NCBI GenBank assembly: GCA_018457305.1
Contig: JAGYHM010000066.1
Coordinates: forward strand, 1-6,522
Source of the DNA: Fusobacterium sp.
GTDB lineage: Bacteria; Fusobacteriota; Fusobacteriia; Fusobacteriales; Fusobacteriaceae
Length of the DNA stretch: 6,522 nt
Direction: 5' to 3'
Made by a program: the position numbers and the translations under genes
In this document: positions 1-4,913 of the stretch, in pieces
How the letters are laid out: each line of letters begins with the position of its first letter
Position numbering within the stretch: the stretch's first letter is position 1
Notes under the pieces: model-generated
Databases searched by the model: none
What the model saw: the letters and a program-made list of their open reading frames with translations, nothing else
What the model was told of the DNA's origin: nothing

Positions 1-368
1 ATGATGTTATAGAAACGACTTTGATGAGTATGTTTTATATGGGGAAATTTGAAACTATGTTGCCTAAGTTAAAATCTCAAAATTTTGAAGGCTTGGAACT
101 TATAAGACCACTTTATTATGTTGAAGAAAAGAATATAAAAAAATGGGTAAATCATAACGGACTTTCACTTATGAATTGTGGTTGTACTGTGGTGGCAGGA
201 AAGACATCGAGCAAGAGAAAGGAAACAAAAAATTTATTAGCAGACTTATTACAAAATAATCCTAATATCAAAAAGAGTATAATGCAGTCGGCTAAGAATG
301 TAAATTTAGAGAAAATTTTAAGTTGGAAACATAAGGGAGAAGAGTTTTCTTATTTAGATTATTTATAA
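1..368 (+). CDS. TtcA-family tRNA thiolation PP-loop ATPase, C-terminal part (5' end outside window)
   Basis: The reading frame is open to the left edge (first whole codon at base 3), so this is the last ~121 residues of a longer protein whose ATP-binding PP-loop (SGGxDS) lies outside the window. The first visible residues read DVIETTLMSMFYMGKFETMLPKL in concept, matching the TtcA segment after the conserved His-Asp, where the family has a 'D-x-x-E-T-L-x-x-x-x-x-x-G-K-x-x-x-M-x-P-K' pattern. The family thiolates cytidine 32 of tRNA with an Fe-S cluster. Near residue 60 is an N-C-G-C motif (Cys codons 177-179 and 183-185) followed by a Ser-Lys-Arg-Lys-Glu stretch, in the place of the C-terminal cysteine region of TtcA. 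The spacing is C-x-C rather than the C-x-x-C of E. coli, so the exact substrate is uncertain. The TTG at 21 and ATG at 24 are internal codons, not starts. It ends 18 bases before the next gene and probably shares its transcript. Confidence 0.8.
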   Translation, partial: DVIETTLMSMFYMGKFETMLPKLKSQNFEGLELIRPLYYVEEKNIKKWVNHNGLSLMNCGCTVVAGKTSSKRKETKNLLADLLQNNPNIKKSIMQSAKNVNLEKILSWKHKGEEFSYLDYL

Positions 369-386
369 AAATAATTGGGTGATATT

Positions 387-1322
387 GTGAAAAATAATTT
401 GGAAGAAATTTTGAAAGAAAAAATTTTAATATTAGACGGAGCTATGGGAACTCTTTTGAAAAAATATAAATTGAATTCAGAAGATTTTTGTGGTGCTTTA
501 AATTGCTATGAAATATTAAATAAAACACGAACTGATATAATAAAAGAAATACACGAAAAATATATTTTGGCTGGTGCAGATATAATTGAAACGAATAGTT
601 TTAATTGTAATTTAATAAATTTAGAAAAATATAGTTTGGAAGATGAAGTTTATAATTTGGCAAAAAAATCTGTTGAAATAGCAAAAGAAGCAGCAAAAAT
701 AAGTGAAAATAAAATTTATATTTTTGGAGCAGTAGGACCAACTAATAGAAGTTTGAGTTTTTTGAAAAAAAATAAAGAAATAAATTTTGAAAAGGAATTT
801 TTAGAATTAAAAAATATATTTAAAGAGCAAATTTCTGGGCTTATAGACGGAGGAGTAGATGCTATTTTAATTGAAACTGTTTATGATAAATTAAATACAA
901 AGGCAAGTTTGGTAGCTTGTGAAGAATTATTTAAAGAAAAAAATAAAAAAGTTCCTATATTTGTTTCAATGACAGTAGATAAAAATGGAGATATAGGCGG
1001 AGAAAAAATAGAAAATATTATAAGAGAATTAGATAATAATTTGATTATAGGTTTTGGAGTGAATTGTTCTTTTGGAAGTAAAAATTTATTTTCAGTTGTG
1101 GAGAGAATAAAAAAGGCTACAAATAAATTTATAATTTTTTACCCAAATGCTGGAATACCAAATGAAAACGGAGAGTACCCAGAAGATATAGAGGAAATAA
1201 AAACAAATATAAAACCCCTATTAGAAAGGAAATTAGTTAATATAATTGGTGGTTGTTGTGGAACAGATTTTGAATATATAAAAAATTTAAAAAAATTAGA
1301 AAAAAATGCTTGCAAAAAATAA
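387..1322 (+). CDS. Homocysteine S-methyltransferase family protein, stand-alone MetH N-terminal (Hcy-binding) type module
   Basis: A 311-residue protein containing only the zinc-dependent homocysteine-binding (beta/alpha)8 barrel. Visible motifs, numbered from the GTG: DGAMGT (17-22), GADIIETNSF (63-72), GPTNRSLS (117-124), ETVYDKLN (163-170), YPNAG (252-256), and the three zinc-ligand cysteines in GVNCSFG (Cys227) and GGCCGT (Cys290, Cys291). The GPTNR and IETVYDKLN segments resemble MetH more than MmuM or BHMT. The protein stops right after the Hcy domain, so it has no folate-binding, cobalamin-binding or reactivation domain, and no fused MTHFR domain as in YitJ. The methyl donor is therefore unknown: a separate cobalamin/folate partner or S-methylmethionine are possible. 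I chose GTG 387 because GGGTGAT precedes it; an in-frame TTG at 375 adds four residues but has no ribosome site. It begins 18 bases after the TtcA-family gene. A strong promoter overlaps its last codons. Confidence 0.85.
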   Translation: MKNNLEEILKEKILILDGAMGTLLKKYKLNSEDFCGALNCYEILNKTRTDIIKEIHEKYILAGADIIETNSFNCNLINLEKYSLEDEVYNLAKKSVEIAKEAAKISENKIYIFGAVGPTNRSLSFLKKNKEINFEKEFLELKNIFKEQISGLIDGGVDAILIETVYDKLNTKASLVACEELFKEKNKKVPIFVSMTVDKNGDIGGEKIENIIRELDNNLIIGFGVNCSFGSKNLFSVVERIKKATNKFIIFYPNAGIPNENGEYPEDIEEIKTNIKPLLERKLVNIIGGCCGTDFEYIKNLKKLEKNACKK

Positions 1323-1338
1323 AAAGTGATGATATAAT
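1310..1338 (+). promoter_or_regulatory. Strong sigma70-type promoter with extended -10
   Basis: TTGCAA (1310-1315) and TATAAT (1333-1338) are separated by exactly 17 bases, and TGA directly before TATAAT gives the extended -10 form. It lies across the 3' end of the homocysteine methyltransferase gene and would start a transcript near 1345. No intact gene follows before the terminator at 1564-1603, so the product would be a transcript of about 255 bases. In DNA this A/T-rich, promoter-like matches arise by chance, but consensus spacing plus an extended -10 is better than background. Confidence 0.6.
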
Positions 1339-1344
1339 TAATTA

Positions 1345-1603
1345 CAAAGTTGATTTTTAAGATTAAACATAAATTTTAGTAAGCAAAACAAAATAAATTA
1401 ATCAAAATAAAATTGGTGAGATAAAATATCTGTTTCAGATTACAGAGAAGACTTTACATAAGAAAAAGATGTTTTATTTTTAAAAGTTAAAAATACTTTT
1501 AAAAGGAAAACAAAATTATTTTTACAAATTAAATATGATATCATACCAACCTTATAATAATATAAAAAGGGACTCCTAGCTCTAATCTAGGAGTTTCTTT
1601 TTT
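1345..1603 (+). ncRNA. Candidate small RNA (or decayed small gene) between promoter and terminator
   Basis: The stretch is bounded by a consensus-like promoter (1310-1338) and an intrinsic terminator (1564-1603) and contains no intact reading frame of useful length. Inside it, TTTTAAAAGT (1478-1487) and ACTTTTAAAA (1495-1504) form a perfect 10-bp stem with a 7-base loop. There is also a ribosome-site-like GGTGAG (1415-1420), five bases before a frame that would read on to 1557 but begins with ATA and has a stop at 1459. Either a small RNA or the remains of a small protein gene would fit. No known RNA family is recognised; the ends do not pair with each other as in 6S RNA. Boundaries are inferred from the promoter and terminator only. 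Confidence 0.35.
1564..1603 (+). terminator. Rho-independent terminator
   Basis: ACTCCTAG (1572-1579) and CTAGGAGT (1587-1594) form a perfect 8-bp stem around a 7-base loop. The stem is extended by two G.U pairs and one G-C pair, then by an A-run (1564-1568) pairing with the T-run after the stem. The T-run (1595-1603, broken by one C) completes a textbook intrinsic terminator. It ends the methyltransferase transcript and/or the candidate small RNA, and the A-run upstream means it may also work on the minus strand. Confidence 0.85.
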
Positions 1604-1754
1604 ATATTTAAGGAAATTATATTTTGACTTTTTGGGCTCGCTACGGGCAAAGCCCTGCTCGCCCTTTTATGTCGGGGCTGTCGCCCCGACACCCTCTTAA
1701 AAAATTTATAAAAAGAATTTTTGGGGGGGTGTAGGGGGGCACCGCCCCCACACG

Positions 1755-1866
1755 AAAGGGAAACAGTGAGCGTACTTTACCACTTCGTTAAGCATCTAAG
1801 ATTTTCTAAAAGAGCAAAGCTCTTTAAGAAAAACTAAGAAAGCGAACGCAGTTTCCCTTTTTTTAT
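1755..1866 (+). terminator. Possible terminator formed by the closing stem of repeat copy 1
   Basis: AAAGGGAAAC (1755-1764) pairs perfectly with GTTTCCCTTT (1851-1860), and the right arm runs into TTTT (1861-1864). The geometry suits a factor-independent stop that would shield the pabA promoter from upstream read-through. The enclosed loop is about 86 bases, though itself structured, so efficiency is uncertain. Confidence 0.4.
1770..1843 (+). repeat. 74-base structured module nested in the loop of repeat copy 1
   Basis: It matches 6253-6325 almost exactly: the left flank (1770-1808) differs at two of 39 positions and the right flank (1826-1843) is identical over 18. The centre is a hairpin, AAAGAGC (1809-1815), loop AAA, GCTCTTT (1819-1825), enclosed by TTTTCT (1802-1807) pairing with AGAAAA (1827-1832) across an A.A mismatch. 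In the other copy the central stem has a different sequence but still pairs fully. The module sits between AGTGAGC and AGCGAACGCAG, which are nearly adjacent in repeat copy 2. Confidence 0.75.
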
Positions 1867-1888
1867 TATAGTAAAAATAAAAAAATAA

Positions 1889-1897
1889 TGTTAAAAT
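1889..1897 (+). promoter_or_regulatory. Likely extended -10 element of the pab operon promoter
   Basis: TG-T-TAAAAT (1889-1897) is an extended -10 box. No good -35 is visible; the best candidate, TTATAG at 1866-1871, is spaced 20 bases away, so recognition would rest on the extended -10. Transcription would start near 1904 and give a leader of about 65 bases before pabA. It lies just after repeat copy 1 and its terminator-like stem, which fits a fresh operon start. Confidence 0.5.
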
Positions 1898-1920
1898 GAT
1901 AAAGTAAAAATCAAATTTGC

Positions 1921-1969
1921 AGAAAGGGGGAAGTATTTTAAAAAAAAATTTAAAATACAGAATGAAACT
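1921..1969 (+). promoter_or_regulatory. pabA leader: distant ribosome site with a hairpin before the start codon
   Basis: The only strong purine-rich ribosome site, AGAAAGGGGGAAG (1921-1933), is about 40 bases upstream of the pabA ATG at 1970, far beyond normal spacing. Between them GTATTTTAA (1933-1941) and TTAAAATAC (1950-1958) form a perfect 9-bp A/T stem with an 8-base loop. Folding it would shorten the effective distance to about 13 bases. An out-of-frame five-codon reading frame (ATG 1962 to TAA 1977-1979) also overlaps a second in-frame pabA ATG at 1979. Together this suggests translation of pabA depends on leader structure, but no ligand or regulator can be named. Confidence 0.45.
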
Positions 1970-2575
1970 ATGTATTTAATGGTAGATAATTATGATTCAT
2001 TTGTTTATAATCTTGTGAGATATTTTGAAGAAGAAGATATAGAAATGGAAATTATTAGAAACGATTTAGTAAAATTAGAATATATTGATGATTTAATTAA
2101 AAATAAAAAATTAGAGGGAATAATAATTTCTCCTGGACCTAAAAGTCCAAAAGATTGTGGGCTGTGTAAAGAAATAGTAGAAAAATATTACAAAGAAATT
2201 CCAATTTTTGGTGTTTGCCTTGGTCATCAAGTTATAGGTTATGTTTTCGGCGGAGATGAAGCAGTTACAAAAGGTAAAAAACCTATGCACGGAAAGGTTA
2301 ATAAAATAAAAACTACTAGAAAAAATATATTTAAAAATCTTCCAGAAGAATTTAATATAACAAGATATCACTCTTTAGTTGTTCATGAAGAAAATTTATT
2401 AGAAAATTTTACGATAGATGCAAAAACAGAAGACGGAGTTGTGATGGCTCTTTCACATAAAAATTATCCTTTATATGGAGTTCAATTTCACCCAGAAGCA
2501 GTTTTGACTGAGTATGGACACGATATGATAAGAAACTTTATAGACTTATCAAAAAACTGGGGAAAAAAGAATTAA
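1970..2575 (+). CDS. pabA: Aminodeoxychorismate synthase, glutamine amidotransferase subunit (PabA)
   Basis: A 201-residue class I glutamine amidotransferase, full length for PabA/TrpG. It releases ammonia from glutamine and channels it to PabB in the cytoplasm. Visible motifs: DNYDSFVYNL (6-15), the oxyanion region ISPGPKSP (53-60), the nucleophile elbow GVCLGHQ (Cys83), and the catalytic dyad in FHPEA (His174, Glu176). PabA and TrpG cannot be told apart by sequence alone, but the immediate neighbours are pabB and pabC and no tryptophan genes are present, so PABA synthesis is the best call; dual use is possible. ATG 1970 gives MYLMVDNYDSF, matching family N-termini; ATG 1979 would trim three residues. 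The stop is 23 bases before pabB. It is the first gene of the operon, behind an unusual structured leader. Confidence 0.9.
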   Translation: MYLMVDNYDSFVYNLVRYFEEEDIEMEIIRNDLVKLEYIDDLIKNKKLEGIIISPGPKSPKDCGLCKEIVEKYYKEIPIFGVCLGHQVIGYVFGGDEAVTKGKKPMHGKVNKIKTTRKNIFKNLPEEFNITRYHSLVVHEENLLENFTIDAKTEDGVVMALSHKNYPLYGVQFHPEAVLTEYGHDMIRNFIDLSKNWGKKN

Positions 2576-2598
2576 AAAAATTAGGGGTGAAATAGCTT

Positions 2599-3960
2599 AT
2601 GTATGAAATAAAAGTTAAAGTAAAAAAATTAGAAAATTATATAGATATTTATAAAATCTTTAAAGTATTAAAGCAAGAAAAAATAGGAAAAGATTTAGCA
2701 TTTTTAGATTCATCTTTGGAAAATAAATACGGAGAATTTTCAATTATTGCTTTAAATTCTTATTTAGAATTAAAAGAAAAAGACCGAGAATTTTTTATAA
2801 ATAATGAGAAGAGCAAAGAAAATTTTGAGGATTATTTAAGTAAATACTTAAAAGAAAATGAATATAAAAATTATCATGACTTACCTATTATATCTGGAGC
2901 GATAGCATATTTTTCTTATGATTACGGAAGAAAATTTGAAAATATCAAAACAAGACATAAAAAAGATATAGATATGCCAGAGGCAGTTGTTACTTTTTAT
3001 AAAACTTTTATAATTGAAAATAAAAAACAGAAAGAAATTTTTATTGCTTATGAAGATGAAAAAGATTTAGAAATTTTAGAAAATTTATTAAAAGAAAAAA
3101 TAGCTTTACTCGAAGAAAAACAAATAGAAAAAAAATCTGAACTAGCAGATTTTAAATCAAATTTTGAAAAAGAAGAATATTTGAAAACTATAGATAAGAT
3201 GATTAACTACATAATTGAGGGAGATATTTATATTACAAATATGACTCAAAGATTAGTGGTTGAAAGTTCTAAAAAGCCACTGGAAGTTTTTGAATATTTA
3301 AGGACACACAATCCTTCGCCTTTTGGTGCTTATTTAGATTATGGAGATTTTCAAATTGTGAGTGCCTCTCCTGAAAGATTTATTAAGATGAAAAATAATT
3401 TTATAGAAACAAGACCTATAAAAGGAACTAGAAAAAGAGGGAAAACTCCAAAAGAAGATGAAGAATTGAAACAAGAATTATTAAATTCAGAAAAAGATAG
3501 AAGTGAACTTTTGATGATAGTTGATTTGGAAAGAAACGATTTACATAGAATTTGTGAAAAAAAATCTGTAAAAGTTGAAGAGTTGTTTGAGGTAGAAACT
3601 TATTCAACTGTGTTTCATTTAGTTTCAACTATTGTTGGAAAATTAAAACAAGAATATAATGTTGTAGATGTTATCAAGGCAATGTTCCCAGGGGGATCTA
3701 TAACTGGTGCACCAAAAATAAGAGCAATGGAAATTATAGATGAACTTGAAAATTCAAGAAGAGATTTATATACTGGTTCGTTTGGATATATTTCTATGAA
3801 TGGGGACTGTGATTTTAATATAGTTATAAGAACTGCTGTTCATCAAAATGGGAAATATTATTTGGGTGTTGGTGGAGGAATAACTTGTGAGTCAGATTTA
3901 GAGTTTGAGTATGAAGAAACTTTACAAAAGGCAAAAGCAGTTTTGGAGGCATTAAAGTAA
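2599..3960 (+). CDS. pabB: Aminodeoxychorismate synthase component I (PabB)
   Basis: A 453-residue chorismate-binding enzyme that converts chorismate plus ammonia to 4-amino-4-deoxychorismate, as partner of PabA. The N-terminal ~180 residues form the anthranilate-synthase-I-like N domain (ISGAIAYFSYDYG at 98-110). The catalytic domain follows: GDIYITNMTQRL (208-219), VSASPERF (254-261), TRPIKGTRKRG (271-281), VDLERNDL (308-315), PGGSITGAPKIRAMEII (364-380), FGYIS (395-399) and GGGIT (425-429). The Lys275 in P-I-K-G-T is the diagnostic PabB residue; TrpE has P-I-A-G-T, so this is aminodeoxychorismate rather than anthranilate synthase. AGGGGTGA (2583-2590) is a good ribosome site for ATG 2599. 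Length is normal and no domain fusion is present; lyase activity comes from the separate pabC downstream. The stop lies only a few bases before repeat copy 2. Confidence 0.95.
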   Translation: MYEIKVKVKKLENYIDIYKIFKVLKQEKIGKDLAFLDSSLENKYGEFSIIALNSYLELKEKDREFFINNEKSKENFEDYLSKYLKENEYKNYHDLPIISGAIAYFSYDYGRKFENIKTRHKKDIDMPEAVVTFYKTFIIENKKQKEIFIAYEDEKDLEILENLLKEKIALLEEKQIEKKSELADFKSNFEKEEYLKTIDKMINYIIEGDIYITNMTQRLVVESSKKPLEVFEYLRTHNPSPFGAYLDYGDFQIVSASPERFIKMKNNFIETRPIKGTRKRGKTPKEDEELKQELLNSEKDRSELLMIVDLERNDLHRICEKKSVKVEELFEVETYSTVFHLVSTIVGKLKQEYNVVDVIKAMFPGGSITGAPKIRAMEIIDELENSRRDLYTGSFGYISMNGDCDFNIVIRTAVHQNGKYYLGVGGGITCESDLEFEYEETLQKAKAVLEALK

Positions 3961-3965
3961 TTTGT

Positions 3966-4113
3966 TTTTGGGGCAACAGCGTCCCTGCGGGACTGTTGCC
4001 CTTTGTGGTTGGGGCTTCGCCCCAACTCCCCTTGATAAAAAAAGATGGGGGAATGGGGGCGAAGCCCCATCATGTACCTACTTGCCAGTGAGCATAGCGA
4101 ACGCAGGCAAGTC
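3966..4113. repeat. G+C-rich modular palindromic repeat, copy 2, inside the pab operon
   Basis: Three hairpin blocks fill the gap between pabB and pabC. Hairpin A (3970-4001): GGGCAACA/TGTTGCCC plus GTCCC-TGC-GGGAC with a two-base bulge. Its reverse complement matches 6338-6369 at 30 of 32 positions. Block B (4008-4071): GTTGGGGC-TTC-GCCCCAAC (4008-4026) and its inverted counterpart ATGGGGGC-GAA-GCCCCAT (4053-4070) around a short A-rich centre, together a long imperfect palindrome. Hairpin A' (4080-4112): ACTTGCC/GGCAAGT enclosing AGTGAGC-AT-AGCGAACGCAG. This copy lacks the 73-74-base nested module, so it shows the 'empty' form of both sites that are filled in copies 1 and 3. It begins within ten bases of the pabB stop and ends shortly before the pabC ribosome site. 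Confidence 0.8.
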
Positions 4114-4130
4114 AATAAATAGGAGAAAAT

Positions 4131-4901
4131 ATGGAAATAAATTTAGACAAAGGTTATAGTTTTGGGCTTGGAGTTTTTGAAACAATTTATATTCATAAAG
4201 GAAAGGCAATTTTTTTAGATGAACATTTAGAGAGATTAGAAAATTCTATAAAAAAACTAGAAATTTCTAAAAATTTTAATAAAGAAAATCTAAAAAAAGA
4301 AATAGCAGAAGAATTAAAAAATAATTTTTCAAAAGAAGTAGAAAGTCAAGTTTTGAAAATTATAATTTCAGATAAAAATAAAATTTTTCTTAAAAGAGAG
4401 TATTCTTATAAAAAAGAAGATTATGAAAAGGGTTTTGTTTTGAATATAGCTCAAACTATGAGAAATGAAAAATCTATTTTTACTTTTCATAAAACTTTAA
4501 ACTATGCAGATAATATTTTTGAGAAAAGAAAAAGTAAAAGTTTAGCTTTTGATGAGCCAATATTTTTAAATTCACAAAAACAAATTACAGAGGGAGCAAC
4601 GAGCAATATATTTTTTGTAAAAGGAAATAAAATTTATACTCCTAAAATAAGTTCTGGTTTGTTGAATGGGATTTTAAGACAATATTTAATTAAAAATTTT
4701 GAAATTATAGAAATAGAAATTTACTTGGAAGATTTAGAAAATTTTGATGAGGTTTTTATAACAAATTCTCTTTTAGGAATTATGGCGGTGAATAAAATAG
4801 AAATAAACAAAAATAAAATTTATGAATTTAAAAACAGAGAAATTAGTCAAAAAATTTTTAAAGAATATAAAAAAATATTAGAAAAATCTTTAAGATTATA
4901 G
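4131..4901 (+). CDS. pabC: Aminotransferase class IV, probable 4-amino-4-deoxychorismate lyase (PabC)
   Basis: A 256-residue fold-type IV PLP enzyme. In this role it removes pyruvate from 4-amino-4-deoxychorismate to give p-aminobenzoate. Visible motifs: the N-terminal GLGVFETIYIHKGKAIFLDEH region (12-32), with the class IV 'G-x-x-x-F-E-T' signature and the H-x-x-R-L helix after it; the PLP Schiff-base lysine in FHKTLNY (Lys121); and QITEGATSNIFF (151-162), with the conserved Glu154 and the phosphate-binding turn. Branched-chain and D-amino-acid aminotransferases share these motifs, so the lyase call rests on length and the position directly after pabAB. AGGAGA (4121-4126) precedes ATG 4131 by four bases and lies just past repeat copy 2. 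Its stop codon overlaps the ribosome site of the next gene, suggesting translational coupling. Confidence 0.87.
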   Translation: MEINLDKGYSFGLGVFETIYIHKGKAIFLDEHLERLENSIKKLEISKNFNKENLKKEIAEELKNNFSKEVESQVLKIIISDKNKIFLKREYSYKKEDYEKGFVLNIAQTMRNEKSIFTFHKTLNYADNIFEKRKSKSLAFDEPIFLNSQKQITEGATSNIFFVKGNKIYTPKISSGLLNGILRQYLIKNFEIIEIEIYLEDLENFDEVFITNSLLGIMAVNKIEINKNKIYEFKNREISQKIFKEYKKILEKSLRL

Positions 4902-4913
4902 AGGAGGAAAATC

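Larger units (their letters stand above)
1630..1866. repeat. G+C-rich modular palindromic repeat, copy 1 (A - B - A' with inserted module)
   Basis: This block is sharply richer in G+C than everything around it and is built of hairpins. Hairpin A, 1634-1664: GGGC/GCCC outer pairs and an inner GGGC-AAA-GCCC. Block B, 1670-1753: a perfect 9-bp stem TGTCGGGGC/GCCCCGACA with a 4-base loop (1670-1691), an A/T hairpin (1700-1706 with 1716-1722), then two G-runs and a hairpin ending GCCCCCACAC (1744-1753). Hairpin A', 1755-1860: AAAGGGAAAC pairs with GTTTCCCTTT, with AGTGAGC (1765-1771) and AGCGAACGCAG (1841-1851) inside it. These two halves sit 2 bases apart in copy 2 but are split here by 69 bases. 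The block lies just upstream of the pabA promoter. Nothing in it looks coding. Confidence 0.8.

Noticed and set aside
375..386. TTG at 375 as the start of the homocysteine methyltransferase
   Set aside because: No purine-rich site precedes it, while GGGTGAT precedes the in-frame GTG at 387; the four extra residues are not part of the family core.
1440..1544. 34-residue reverse reading frame in the intergenic region, with AAGG upstream
   Set aside because: It is short, low in complexity, has no promoter or terminator of its own, and is easily produced by chance in A/T-rich DNA.
1345..1603. 6S RNA, tmRNA or a known riboswitch in the intergenic region
   Set aside because: There is no long rod with a central bubble, no tRNA-like end and no conserved riboswitch core that I can recognise.
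1721..1740. G-quadruplex at the paired G-runs (also near 4046-4059 and 6241-6253)
   Set aside because: Each place has only two G-runs and the second pairs with a nearby C-run in a hairpin, so a four-strand intramolecular quadruplex is not well supported.
2111..2371. Reverse reading frame inside pabA
   Set aside because: It is antisense to well-conserved PabA motifs and Phe/Ile/Tyr-rich as expected from the complement of Lys/Glu/Asn codons.
3428..3628. Reverse reading frame inside pabB
   Set aside because: It is antisense to the conserved chorismate-binding domain and has no ribosome site or recognisable content.
1970..3960. Reading the pair as TrpG/TrpE (anthranilate synthase)
   Set aside because: Component I has P-I-K-G-T, the aminodeoxychorismate synthase signature, and a class IV lyase gene follows; no tryptophan genes are present.
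3858..4115. 85-codon reverse reading frame over the end of pabB and repeat copy 2
   Set aside because: It is antisense to conserved pabB codons and then reads the palindromic repeat; its Arg/Ser/Pro-rich translation is a by-product of the G+C-rich repeat.
3962..4159. 65-codon forward reading frame across repeat copy 2
   Set aside because: It lies almost wholly in the hairpin repeat, its composition follows the palindromes, it has no ribosome site, and it runs into the start of pabC in another frame.
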